Origin: Collinsella sp. AM34-10
GTDB lineage: Bacteria > Actinomycetota > Coriobacteriia > Coriobacteriales > Coriobacteriaceae
NCBI RefSeq assembly: GCF_003469185.1
Contig: NZ_QSIL01000004.1
Location: forward strand, 186,001 to 250,000
DNA: 64,000 bases
Direction of reading: 5' to 3'
Shown here: in pieces, positions 34,928-47,286 of the stretch
How the letters are laid out: every line of letters begins with the position of its first letter
Position numbering within the stretch: position 1 is the first letter of the stretch
Notes under the pieces: generated by a model
Told to the model about the DNA's origin: nothing
What the model saw: the letters and a program-made list of their open reading frames with translations, nothing else
The model's database searches: none
Translations under genes and position numbers: made by a program

Positions 34928-36187
34928 ATGAAAAAGCTGCTCGACTGGATGGAATCCAGCTTCACCCCCATGATGAACAAGATCAACCACAACGTTTGGG
35001 TGATCACGCTCAAGGACTCTATCAACCAGACCATGCCCTTGATCTTCCTGGGATCGATCTTCTCGCTGCTGAGCATTCCGGGGTCTGCCTTTGGATGGGA
35101 ATGGTGGCCGCAGTTTGGCCAGCTCACCAACTGGACCATGGGTCTGATCTCGCTTATGATGGCGTTTCTCATCCCCTTTAACTTTATGGAGAAGAGCCGC
35201 CTGCGCAAATCGCGCATCATCGCCGGTATCAGCGGCGTCATCCTCTTTTGCATCTGCATCACGCCGCGCCTGCAGGCCGACGAGGCAATCGGCTTTGCCC
35301 ATAGCGCCTTCGGCGCGGGCGGAATGTTTGCCGCCATCGTCTGCGGCATTATCACGGGCCTGATCCTCAGGGCGTTTGGCAAGTTCTCGTTCTTTAGTGA
35401 GGAGTCCTCGCTTCCCGATTTCATCCGCGCCTGGTTTGACCAGATGCTGCCCTTGGGCACCATCGTGCTGCTCGGTTGGATCGTCGTGCTCAACCTCGGG
35501 TTTGACCTGTACAACACGGTTCTGATGATCTTCATGCCACTGCAGAACTTCGTCGAGACCTGGTGGGGCTTTGCGCTGTTCAACCTGATCGGAACAATCT
35601 TCTACGCCATGGGCATCTCCGCTTGGATCCTCACACCTATCACCACGCCGCTCAGGCTTGCGGGCATCGAGGCCAACATGACTGCGGGTGCCGCCAACGT
35701 CTTCACGAGCTCGTTCAACTACTCGTATCTGACGATCGGCGGCGTGGGGTGCACGCTTGGTCTTTCGCTGATGCTCTTCCTCTCGCGCTCCAAGCGTCTC
35801 AAGGCGCTCGGTAAAGCCGTCGTGGTCCCGGCATTGTTCAACATCAACGAGCCCACGGTCTTTGGCGCGATCGTCTGGAACCCGATCCTCATGCTCCCCA
35901 TGTGCATCAACACGGTGCTTGCGAGCCTGATCTCGTTCTTCTTTACCAAGATCGTGCTGTTTGCCCCCGTGCCCAAGATTTTGTTCCAGCTGTGGTATTG
36001 CCCGCTTCCCATCAGCACCTGGCTTGCCACCGAGGGCTCCATCCAGGCCGTGCTTCTGTGCGTGCTGATCTTTGTGGTGACGACGCTCGTGTGGTACCCG
36101 TTCTTCAAGGTGTACGAGAAGCAGGTTCTTGCCGAGGAGGCCGCAGAGGCCGGCGACAAGGACGCCCTCGATTCCGCAGAGGCATAA
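34928..36187 (+). CDS. PTS lactose/cellobiose-type EIIC permease
   Basis: 419 aa, about ten hydrophobic segments. It begins MKKLLDWMESSFTPMMNKINHNVWV and has the family's NINEPTVFGAIVWNPILMLPM motif near residue 305-325. It imports and phosphorylates a beta-disaccharide or beta-glucoside. It lies 9 bp after EIIB. A stem-loop at 36213-36242 (GGGCAG...CTGCCC) separates it from EIIA and may tune downstream expression. Confidence 0.93.
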   Translation: MKKLLDWMESSFTPMMNKINHNVWVITLKDSINQTMPLIFLGSIFSLLSIPGSAFGWEWWPQFGQLTNWTMGLISLMMAFLIPFNFMEKSRLRKSRIIAGISGVILFCICITPRLQADEAIGFAHSAFGAGGMFAAIVCGIITGLILRAFGKFSFFSEESSLPDFIRAWFDQMLPLGTIVLLGWIVVLNLGFDLYNTVLMIFMPLQNFVETWWGFALFNLIGTIFYAMGISAWILTPITTPLRLAGIEANMTAGAANVFTSSFNYSYLTIGGVGCTLGLSLMLFLSRSKRLKALGKAVVVPALFNINEPTVFGAIVWNPILMLPMCINTVLASLISFFFTKIVLFAPVPKILFQLWYCPLPISTWLATEGSIQAVLLCVLIFVVTTLVWYPFFKVYEKQVLAEEAAEAGDKDALDSAEA

Positions 36188-36265
36188 GCGGACGGTACGT
36201 ATTGTTTTCTGGGCAGGCGTGGCGCGACGCCCTGTCTGCCCTGCTCAAGTAAGGAATGTTACATC

Positions 36266-38048
<1,783 letters not shown>

Positions 38049-38155
38049 TTTGGTGGCCCATGCTATTGCGGCGCCGCGGCTGTCACGAGATCGGTATCTG
38101 GAAAGACGGTGTCTGCCTGTAGCGGCAAACGGGTTCGCATAGGGTGCTGTTGATC

Positions 38156-38193
38156 ATGGCCCCGTCGGGAGTGTTCCCGGCGGGGCCATTTTA
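38156..38193 (+). terminator. Terminator of the beta-glucoside operon
   Basis: ATGGCCCCG(TC)GGGA / TCCCGGCGGGGCCAT stem followed by TTTTA. Confidence 0.85.
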
Positions 38194-38481
38194 GCTACCT
38201 CGACCGTCAGTCAGGCAAAACGCTAGCGCTGGCAGCCGAGGCAGCTAAAATAGCCCCGTCCCTAATTGACTACCCTTACACCGTGCGGGGAGGTCTGCAA
38301 TTTATACAGTTCATTGGCTGTTAAGGGTGGCAATACTGCCGCGATGCGGTAACCTCATTGATTGGTTTCGCGACAGCAACACAACGGTAATGTCGCGGAA
38401 ACACGGCGAGCCTAAGCTATGACTCGTTCGTTAGTAATCAACACCGCTTCTCGCGCGGTGCCGATACGAAGGGAGTTCCGT
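38194..38481 (+). promoter_or_regulatory. Leader region of the glutamine synthetase gene
   Basis: 288 bp without a gene. A hairpin TTTCGCGACA / TGTCGCGGAAA lies at 38366-38401, and a TTGACT at about 38265 could be a -35 box, but I find no matching -10 at standard spacing. No known riboswitch is recognisable. Confidence 0.4.
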
Positions 38482-40569
<2,088 letters not shown>

Positions 40570-40592
40570 CAGACACGTTTGATTTTGCGTGC

Positions 40593-40628
40593 GAAGGGGT
40601 CTCGCCTGTGCGAGGTCCCTTCTTTTTT
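40593..40628 (+). terminator. glnA terminator
   Basis: Stem GAAGGGGTCTCGC / GCGAGGTCCCTTC (with G-U pair) and six Ts. Confidence 0.9.
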
Positions 40629-40767
40629 GTCGCCACCGGCGAAGACGGCAGAGGTTCTTGGCTGATTTGGCGCACGGGCTTGGCGCGCATGCGCCGAAAC
40701 GAAAACAGCCAAGACAAAAAACGAACCCGCACGACTTAACATCGCACGGGTTCGCACATTTTCGGGT

Positions 40768-40844
40768 TGGTGCCCCCAGCGGGATTCGAACCCGCGATAT
40801 CCACCTTGAAAGGGTGGCGTCCTTGGCCGCTAGACGATGGGGAC
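40768..40844 (-). tRNA. tRNA-Glu (TTC)
   Basis: On the minus strand the acceptor stem GTCCCCA pairs with TGGGGGC, the D-arm reads GTCTAGCGGCC, the anticodon loop CTTTCAA gives TTC, and the T-arm is GCGGGTTCGAATCCCGC. CCA is encoded (40768-40770). All four arms fold without mismatch. Confidence 0.97.
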
Positions 40845-40945
40845 AGCGGGAAAGAGTATAGCAGACTTTTTTGCCGGCGCGTATATCGTTGGCAAACTGG
40901 AAAACCACCACACAGGAGCCGACTCTCTATCCCGATTTTCAAATA

Positions 40946-41080
40946 TCTCAATCTGTAACATCTGGGCGAGCAAATCGGCTCTATCTGTTACAGATCGAGA
41001 CAGACGGCGGCAGTCGGGGCGAACATCTCAATCTGTAACAGTAAGACGACTTTTAACGGTCTGAATGTTACAGATCGAGA
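40946..41080 (-). repeat. 40-nt-period array of alternating 15-nt repeats (two hairpins)
   Basis: TCTCAATCTGTAACA occurs at 40946-40960 and 41026-41040, and TGTTACAGATCGAGA at 40986-41000 and 41066-41080. The four units alternate in orientation, with three unrelated 25-nt spacers. The two forms differ from perfect complementarity at one base, which is A-C in a plus-strand transcript but a G-U pair in a minus-strand transcript. A minus-strand RNA would therefore form two fully paired 15-bp hairpins. The array lies between the MurT-GatD gene and tRNA-Glu, both on the minus strand. The remaining bases of 40845-41136 show no gene. Confidence 0.75.
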
Positions 41081-41101
41081 CAAACTACCGTGGCGGGTCG
41101 A

Positions 41102-41138
41102 AACCACCACAAAGGTGCCTGTCCACTTTGTGGTGGTT
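41102..41138 (-). repeat. REP-like hairpin with GGACAGGCAC loop
   Basis: A perfect 13-bp stem AACCACCACAAAG / CTTTGTGGTGGTT around TGGACAGGCAC (minus strand). It overlaps the stop codon of the MurT-GatD gene. Read on the gene strand, it matches the post-sortase hairpin at 7844-7878 in arms and loop. Confidence 0.8.
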
Positions 41139-43314
41139 AGGGGAGGAGCTTCATCGCGGCGTCGTGGGCGGCGTGCTCGTAGGTGTCGTCGAGGGGCGTG
41201 AGCGGCAGCAGGGCGGCGGCCTGTGCGTCGCCACGGCGCTCAAGGGCGTGGGCGATGAGCCAGTCGGCGAGCTCGGGGTTCTTGGGTAGCGCTGGTCCGT
41301 GCAGGTACGTGCCGATGACTCCCTTGTAGATCAGACCCTCAAAGTCATCGTCGCCGTTGTTGCCGGTGCCCACGACGACGGACGTTCCGAGCGGCATGGC
41401 CTCTGCATCGAGCAGGGTGCGGCCGCCGTGGTTCTCGAATCCCACAAAGGGCTCGGGTGCCAGGTCGGTCTTAACGGCGACGTTGCCGATCAGGCGGTCG
41501 GAGCCGCGCACGGTTTCGGCGGCAACGACGCCCAGGCCATCGATGCGATTCTCGCCCATATAGTACGAACGGCCGAGCAGCTGATAGCTGCCGCAGATAG
41601 CGAGCAGCGAGCCGCCGTCCTCAACATAGGCTGCGACCTTGTCTTTTTGAGCGAGCAGCTCGTGTGCCACGGCCAGTTGGTCGCGGTCGGAGCCACCGCC
41701 CATCATGACGATGTCGGCGTCGGTGAGATCGAGCGACTCGCCCATACGGACTTCGTCCACGCGCACGGGAATGCCGCGCCAGGAGCAGCGGCGCTCGAGG
41801 ACAATGACGTTGCCGCCGTCGCCATAGAGGTTGAGGGCATCGGGATACAGGTAGACGATGCGTAGCGGGCGCGAAAGCTCGACCGGCGCAATGTCGGTGG
41901 GGACAGCGCTGCCATCGGCGCGCGTTACGGCGTGGGAGGCGACCGAGCTCGCATCGGTGCCCTTAAGCTCGTCGAGCTCCTTGACCAGCGGCGGGAAGGC
42001 CGTGTAGTTGGCGACTGCGTAGAAGGTGTCATCGGCGGCCTCGTCTGCCACGGCGCCAATTGCCTGCGCGACGTCCGAGATAATCGCGGCATCGATGCCG
42101 GCGTACTTGAGGCGTACCTGCATGTCGTGTGCACGCGTGCCTCCGGCAAAGGCGACAAGACCCGGCGTGTCGGCGATGCGCTCAAAGTCGACGTCGTAGA
42201 TCCACGATACATCGTGGCCGTCGGCATCGTTGTCGTTGAGGAAGAAAGCGCAGAGTCTGCCGCCTGCAGTCTTGATGGACTGGATTTGTCGATCGAAGCC
42301 TACGGGATTCTTAGCCAGGTTGGCCTCGACGGTGCGGCCGGCGATATCCCAGCGCCCCATGCGTCCGCCGGCGGGCACATAGGCATCGAGCGTGGGCTGC
42401 AGGTGCGCCGTATCCACGCCCAACTCATGTGCGGCAAAGAATGCGGCGGCAACGTTGTAGACCATGTACAGACCGTTGTAGCGCGTGGCGATGTGTACGG
42501 CAGCCGCGTTGGACGCAGATCCAAAGACCAGGTCAAAATCGTAGCCGTCGCAGCCGAGCTCCACGCCCGTCACGCGACGGACAAGCGCAGGGCGTGCCCA
42601 ACCGCACGAGGGGCAATGGTAGGCGCCGAGCTGGCCGTATTGCACGTAGTCGTACTCCAACGGGGTGTTGCACTGCGAGCAAAAGCGCGAGTCGCTAATG
42701 CGGTCAGACTCGGTGTCGGTGGCGCCGTCGATGCCAAAGGCGATGCTTGCATTGGGAACGCGCGCGGCGATCGCGGCACACAGCGGGTCGTCGGCGTTAT
42801 AGATGAGCGTCGTTGTCGGCGAAAGCTCCAGCGCGTGGGCGATGACGTCCTGGGTGTGGTCGATCTCACCGTAGCGGTCCAGCTGGTCGCGGAACAGGTT
42901 GAGCAGCACAAAGTAGGTCGGCTTGAGCTTGGGCAGGACGCGCACCGTGTAGAGCTCGTCGCACTCAAAGACGCCTACGCGCTTGCTGCTGGCGGTTCGC
43001 TTAAGGTTGCCGCGCGCCTCGAGCAATGCGCCCACCACGCCTGGCTCCATGTTGTTGCCGGCGCGGTTGCATACCACGGTGGCGCCGCTGGCGGCAACGG
43101 CATCGGCGATGAGGTTGGAGGTGGTGGTCTTGCCGTTGGTGCCGGTGATCACCACGCTGCGGTCGACAAGGCCCGCGAGGTCGCTTAGCAGCTCGGGGTC
43201 GATCTTCATGGCGATGCGGCCGGGGAGTACGCCGCCCTGGCGCTTAAGGACGGAGCGCAGCCCCCAGCGGGCGATATCGCTCGAGGTGCAGGCGAGAAAT
43301 GAGCGGAAGTTCAT
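41137..43314 (-). CDS. MurT-GatD fusion, lipid II isoglutaminyl synthase
   Basis: 725 aa. In most bacteria MurT and GatD are two proteins that together amidate the D-Glu of lipid II. Here the N-terminal ~450 residues are MurT: Mur-ligase P-loop VITGTNGKTTTSNLI (about 55-69), DELYTVRVLPKLKPTYFVLLNL, and a zinc ribbon CSQC...CPSC (about 214-241). The C-terminal ~240 residues (from about 485, LRIVYLYPDALNLYGDGGN) are GatD, with nucleophile Cys in LLAICGSYQLLG and catalytic His in GTYLHGP. Both active sites look complete. I checked that no stop separates the halves. The product modifies peptidoglycan precursors in the cytosol. Confidence 0.92.
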   Translation of the reverse strand: MNFRSFLACTSSDIARWGLRSVLKRQGGVLPGRIAMKIDPELLSDLAGLVDRSVVITGTNGKTTTSNLIADAVAASGATVVCNRAGNNMEPGVVGALLEARGNLKRTASSKRVGVFECDELYTVRVLPKLKPTYFVLLNLFRDQLDRYGEIDHTQDVIAHALELSPTTTLIYNADDPLCAAIAARVPNASIAFGIDGATDTESDRISDSRFCSQCNTPLEYDYVQYGQLGAYHCPSCGWARPALVRRVTGVELGCDGYDFDLVFGSASNAAAVHIATRYNGLYMVYNVAAAFFAAHELGVDTAHLQPTLDAYVPAGGRMGRWDIAGRTVEANLAKNPVGFDRQIQSIKTAGGRLCAFFLNDNDADGHDVSWIYDVDFERIADTPGLVAFAGGTRAHDMQVRLKYAGIDAAIISDVAQAIGAVADEAADDTFYAVANYTAFPPLVKELDELKGTDASSVASHAVTRADGSAVPTDIAPVELSRPLRIVYLYPDALNLYGDGGNVIVLERRCSWRGIPVRVDEVRMGESLDLTDADIVMMGGGSDRDQLAVAHELLAQKDKVAAYVEDGGSLLAICGSYQLLGRSYYMGENRIDGLGVVAAETVRGSDRLIGNVAVKTDLAPEPFVGFENHGGRTLLDAEAMPLGTSVVVGTGNNGDDDFEGLIYKGVIGTYLHGPALPKNPELADWLIAHALERRGDAQAAALLPLTPLDDTYEHAAHDAAMKLLP

Positions 43315-43359
43315 GAAGCCGTTCCTAACGTGAATGACATGGTCGTGGCGTTTGCGCCG

Positions 43360-44403
43360 TTAAAAGCCGTAACGGCGCGCAAATTCCTGGGCAAGCTGCG
43401 ATACGTCTTCGCAAGCGTTGGTCCAGGGGGCAAAGTCGGGAGTATCCGAGATGATGCCGTCGGCCTCCCAAACTGCCTGATGCGAAAGGTCCCAGGGGTC
43501 GTGCGGTTCGGGCCGGCAGGGAAGGTACGGTGTCTGATACATGGGGTTCAGCAAAAAGAACGCGCCGCCCTCGCAGCGGTTGGCAAACTCGCGCAGCGCG
43601 CGTGTCGCCGGGCGCATCTTGTTCGTTTTGAACAACAGGATCGTGCGGGCGAGTAGGTACCAGGGGGAGCTCTCGAGGGCATCGGCCCCCATCTGCTCCT
43701 CGAGCTGGTGGGCCAGGGCAAAAAAGCCGTCCTCGTCTTCCAGGCGAGCGAGGGCGAGTAGCACGGTGCCTGCAGCTCGGGTGGGATAGCCTTCCGCCTT
43801 AAGAACGCGGCGAGAATAGTTGGCGGCAGCACGGTAGCGAGCGCTCGCTATGCACAGCTGCGAGATGGCCTCGAGCGTGTGGAGCCACCCGATAAGAGCC
43901 GGCTCGCTTACGGTGAGATCGGCCGCCGTCACGCCGTCCGTCAAAACCTTGTTGGCCCAGTAGTGCGGGGCCTCCATGTCGAACCCGGGCACGCTTTGCT
44001 GCAAGTAATCGGCCGTGGTCGCCTCGAGCTTCATCAAGTCGCCTAGACAGGCGTCGACGGGCGTGTCCGCCAAAATGATGGCGAGCAGCTGGGCATCGAC
44101 GGCCAGCGCGTCGACGCGGACGATCTTGAGCAGCTCATCGCGCGTATCGTCGAACAGGTGGTTGCGCGTCTGTTCAAACTCCTCGTCGCTGCCCATGTCC
44201 TCGATACGATGGAGCTCGTCGAGCAGGTGGCGGTGGACGCCTGCATAGGACAGCAGTGCCTGGGCATGCTCGGTCTGCGCATACTTATGAGGGTTGACGC
44301 TCACGTCGTTATGGACAAGCTCGCGTGCTGCATCGGTGAGTTCGGGGTGCGACGCAAGGTAGGCGCGCTCCAGGTAGGCGGGGATGTAGACGCTCGGATC
44401 CAT
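43360..44403 (-). CDS. Helical protein of unknown function, paralogue-like pair, member 2
   Basis: 347 aa, acidic, predicted all-helical with repeated A-x-L-x-x-A spacing suggestive of TPR-like repeats (for example LHTLEAISQLCIASARYRAAANYSRRVLKAEGYPTRAAGTVLLALARLEDED). The C-terminal part has MYQTPYLPCRPEPHDPWDLS, resembling IPYLTNTPLRRRP-like segments in its neighbour. No signal peptide. It is coupled to the preceding gene by a one-base stop/start overlap and lies 45 bp before the MurT-GatD gene. Function unknown. Confidence 0.75.
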   Translation of the reverse strand: MDPSVYIPAYLERAYLASHPELTDAARELVHNDVSVNPHKYAQTEHAQALLSYAGVHRHLLDELHRIEDMGSDEEFEQTRNHLFDDTRDELLKIVRVDALAVDAQLLAIILADTPVDACLGDLMKLEATTADYLQQSVPGFDMEAPHYWANKVLTDGVTAADLTVSEPALIGWLHTLEAISQLCIASARYRAAANYSRRVLKAEGYPTRAAGTVLLALARLEDEDGFFALAHQLEEQMGADALESSPWYLLARTILLFKTNKMRPATRALREFANRCEGGAFFLLNPMYQTPYLPCRPEPHDPWDLSHQAVWEADGIISDTPDFAPWTNACEDVSQLAQEFARRYGF

Positions 44404-45479
44404 TAGAGGTCTCCTCCCTTAAACGGCAGGCCCTGCTCGGCCGCCCGCAGGATGCGCTCGTCAATCTGGGAACGCACGATATCGTTGGTGGCGACCCAGG
44501 CGGCAAAGCTGGCGTTGTCGGGGGCGCCCAAGCCCTCTTGCAGTACCGGCGTCGCCTCGGACAGCGCAAGGACAAGCTCGTCGGTGGAGCCCACGCCCAC
44601 GTTGACGCGGGCATAGACGCCATCGGGAAACTCGGTTTGGAAATAGAGCGCCTCGGCTGCGTGTGGGCACGAGCGTGCAAGGATGCGCAAGTAGTGCTCG
44701 GCACCCTCGTAGTCCAGCTCGCGCCAGGCAGCGCTCATCAGCGCGATGAGCGTCCATGGGTCCAAGTCGCGCTCCGCGTCCTTGGGACGACGGCGTAGCG
44801 GCGTGTTGGTGAGATAGGGGACGGAGTGGGCAGAGCGAAAGCGCTTGAGCTCCTCGGCGGGGTATTCGAGCTTCGCCATGGCGAGCATCGCGGTGTGACG
44901 GACGCCGGCCGGATCGTTGGGGGCAAAGTCGAGGCTGCGGTTTGCGGCTTCGAGCGACATGCGATAGCGGCCGCTAATGAGGGCGCGCGACGCAAGGGCG
45001 GCAAGCCAGCGCAGGTAGGGGCGGCGCATAAGGTCGCCTGCGGCCTCGCGCTCGTAGGGGTCCTGCGCCGAGGCGATCTTGAGTGCCAGGTCGTGCTCGA
45101 CTTCATCGCGCTTGGATACCAAGTACTGTACGTACTCCTCGTTGGAGTTGGCGGTGAGGGCGATCAGCATGCGCTGGGCATCCCAGTTGGTGGGGTCGAG
45201 CGCGGCTGCCTCGCGAAGCATGTTCTCGGCAGCGGCCTCTTCTTGCTCTGCCTGGGTATCGTCAGGGATAAAGGGAATGCGGTAGTCGACAGCCTCGACC
45301 ACCTTGGCAATGAGGTGCCCGGCGCGGTCGCGGTCGTGCACGATGAGCGGCGCGGGGTCGCGGGTGAATTGTTCCATCAGACGCTCTACGGCGGCACCGT
45401 CGGTGAGCGGGATATTGTCGCGGCGCAAGGCCTCAAGAACGAGGCGATGGCAATCCTCTTGAATGGGATCGAATGCCAT
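44403..45479 (-). CDS. Helical protein of unknown function, paralogue-like pair, member 1
   Basis: 358 aa from ATG 45479, chosen because GGAGG lies four bases upstream. Start MAFDPIQEDCHRLVLEALRRDNIPLTDGAAVERLM; the middle contains TPR-like helices (ALASRALISGRYRMSLEAANRSLDFAPNDPAGVRHTAMLAMAKLE) followed by VPYLTNTPLRRRPKD. It shares architecture with the next gene: repeats, a PYL-x-x-x-P-like segment and a long helical tail. Both may derive from a tandem duplication. No function recognised. Confidence 0.75.
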   Translation of the reverse strand: MAFDPIQEDCHRLVLEALRRDNIPLTDGAAVERLMEQFTRDPAPLIVHDRDRAGHLIAKVVEAVDYRIPFIPDDTQAEQEEAAAENMLREAAALDPTNWDAQRMLIALTANSNEEYVQYLVSKRDEVEHDLALKIASAQDPYEREAAGDLMRRPYLRWLAALASRALISGRYRMSLEAANRSLDFAPNDPAGVRHTAMLAMAKLEYPAEELKRFRSAHSVPYLTNTPLRRRPKDAERDLDPWTLIALMSAAWRELDYEGAEHYLRILARSCPHAAEALYFQTEFPDGVYARVNVGVGSTDELVLALSEATPVLQEGLGAPDNASFAAWVATNDIVRSQIDERILRAAEQGLPFKGGDL

Positions 45480-45979
45480 GGGGCCTCCTTTGCTGCGGTT
45501 AGGGTTCAAATGTCTCTATATAAGGTTCTAGTTTACCCGCATGTGGCACACCGGGGGTGCCGCACTTGGACATGCACCTTTGCACCACGAAGACGGATGT
45601 CGCACAAATGTCGGCACCTTGGACGACTGAGTGGTATCACGGTGCCGCAAACGGTCGATTTTTGGCGGCGAACGGGGCACATTTTGGAGGGCCACAGTCC
45701 TGCCCGGGATATGTGGTCAACCTTGATAAAACGTTTGCCCAGCTTGGGAGTATGAATGCCCCACAAGGGTCTTCAGGGATAGAAAAAACGTTTCATCATT
45801 GTCGGCTTTAGGTGAATAACTGACCAACCAGAACGGTAGAATAGTGTTTGTCTGAGCGTTGAGACGTTTAGACATCGCGCATTGTCATCGCCGGCAACGC
45901 GCAAAACGGTCCTAACGGAGCCAATTGGGTGCTCCGTTATATACGCAAGTCTAAGAGGGGCTTGTTTAGGAGGCACAGT
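45480..45979. other. Intergenic region between divergent genes
   Basis: 500 bp without a gene. 45540-45660 contains short repeated GTGCCGCA/GGCACC motifs in both orientations. A TAGAAT at about 45837 is a candidate -10 for the dehydrogenase. 45916-45945 has the hairpin TAACGGAGC...GCTCCGTTA just before the dehydrogenase, possibly a leader stem. No recognisable riboswitch. Confidence 0.45.
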
Positions 45980-47203
45980 ATGGGACGTTTTACCAATCCT
46001 CGCGATCTGTACTTTGGTGAGGGCGCTCGCCACGAGGTGAAGAACCTCAAGGGCAAGAAGGCCATCATCGTTTCTGGCGGCAGCTCTATGCGCCGCGGCG
46101 GGTTCCTGCAGGACGTTGAGGCCGACCTCAAAGAGGCCGGCATGGAGGTCAAGCTGTTCGAGGGCGTCGAGTCCGATCCGTCCATCGAGACGGTCATGAA
46201 GGGCGCCGAGGCCATGCGCGAGTTCGAGCCCGACTGGATTATCGCCATCGGCGGCGGCTCGCCCATCGATGCCGCTAAGGCCATGTGGGTCTTCTACGAG
46301 TATCCCGAGGAGTCCTTCGATAACATCATCCAGCCGTTCAGCTTCCCCGAGCTGCGTCAGAAGGCTCACTTCTGCGCCATCTCCTCTACCTCCGGTACCG
46401 CTACCGAGGTCACTGCCTTCTCCGTCATTACCGACTATGCCAAGGGCATCAAGTACCCGCTGGCCGACTTCAACATCACCCCTGATGTCGCCATCGTCGA
46501 CCCCGAGCTCACCTACACCATGCCCGCCAAGCTGTGCGCTCACACCGGCATGGACGCTCTGACCCACTGCATGGAGGCCTACGTTTCCACCTGCGCTTCC
46601 ATGTTCACCGACGCCAACGCTCTGCACGGCATCCGCGAGATCGTCGAGTGGCTGCCCAAGTCCTATGCTGGCGACCATGAGGCCCGTCAGCACATGCACG
46701 AGGCTCAGTGCATCGCCGGTATCGCCTTCTCCTCGGGCCTGCTCGGCATCGTTCACTCCATGGCTCACAAGACCGGTGCTGCCTTCGAGAACGGCCACAT
46801 CATCCACGGTGCTGCTAACGCCATGTACCTGGGCAAGGTCATCCAGTGGAACTCCAAGGATCCCCGTGCTGCCGAGCGTTATGCTTACGTGGCCAAGGAG
46901 ATCCTGCACCTTCCCGGCGAGACCAACGAGGAGCTCATCGCCGCGCTCGTCCAGAAGATTCGCGACCTCAACGACCAGCTCAACATTCCGCAGTCCATCA
47001 AGGATTACGCGAATGGTGGCGTGAAGGTCGACGCCGAGAACCCGCAGATGGTTTCCGAGGAGGAGTTCCTCGCCAAGCTGCCCGAGATCGCCGCGAACGC
47101 CGAGACCGACGCCTGCACGCCGGAGAACCCGCGTGAGACCAAGGCTGCCGACTTCGAGAAGATCCTCAAGGCCTGCTACTACGACACCGACATCGATTTC
47201 TAA
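45980..47203 (+). CDS. Iron-containing alcohol dehydrogenase
   Basis: 407 aa from ATG 45980 (TTTAGGAGGC upstream). NAD-binding GGGSPIDAAKAM and the metal ligands Asp/His in AHTGMDALTHCMEAY and IVHSMAHKTGAAFENGHIIHGA identify the group III Fe-ADH family (butanol/lactaldehyde/1,3-propanediol dehydrogenases). Substrate cannot be assigned. It probably reoxidises NADH during fermentation. Strong codon bias suggests high expression. Confidence 0.92.
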   Translation: MGRFTNPRDLYFGEGARHEVKNLKGKKAIIVSGGSSMRRGGFLQDVEADLKEAGMEVKLFEGVESDPSIETVMKGAEAMREFEPDWIIAIGGGSPIDAAKAMWVFYEYPEESFDNIIQPFSFPELRQKAHFCAISSTSGTATEVTAFSVITDYAKGIKYPLADFNITPDVAIVDPELTYTMPAKLCAHTGMDALTHCMEAYVSTCASMFTDANALHGIREIVEWLPKSYAGDHEARQHMHEAQCIAGIAFSSGLLGIVHSMAHKTGAAFENGHIIHGAANAMYLGKVIQWNSKDPRAAERYAYVAKEILHLPGETNEELIAALVQKIRDLNDQLNIPQSIKDYANGGVKVDAENPQMVSEEEFLAKLPEIAANAETDACTPENPRETKAADFEKILKACYYDTDIDF

Positions 47204-47224
47204 TCGACTCTTGTTATCGTAACG

Positions 47225-47266
47225 AGGGGCTCCGCACGTATCCGTACGGAGCCCCTTTCTTTTTTC
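47225..47266 (+). terminator. Terminator
   Basis: AGGGGCTCCG / CGGAGCCCCT stem followed by a T-rich run (TTTCTTTTTTC). Confidence 0.92.
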
Positions 47267-47286
47267 TTTTAGAGAATGGGATAGTT

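Noticed and set aside
40946..41080. CRISPR array
   Set aside because: Repeats are only 15 nt, alternate in orientation, number four, and there is no cas gene in the window. Reported instead as a palindromic array.
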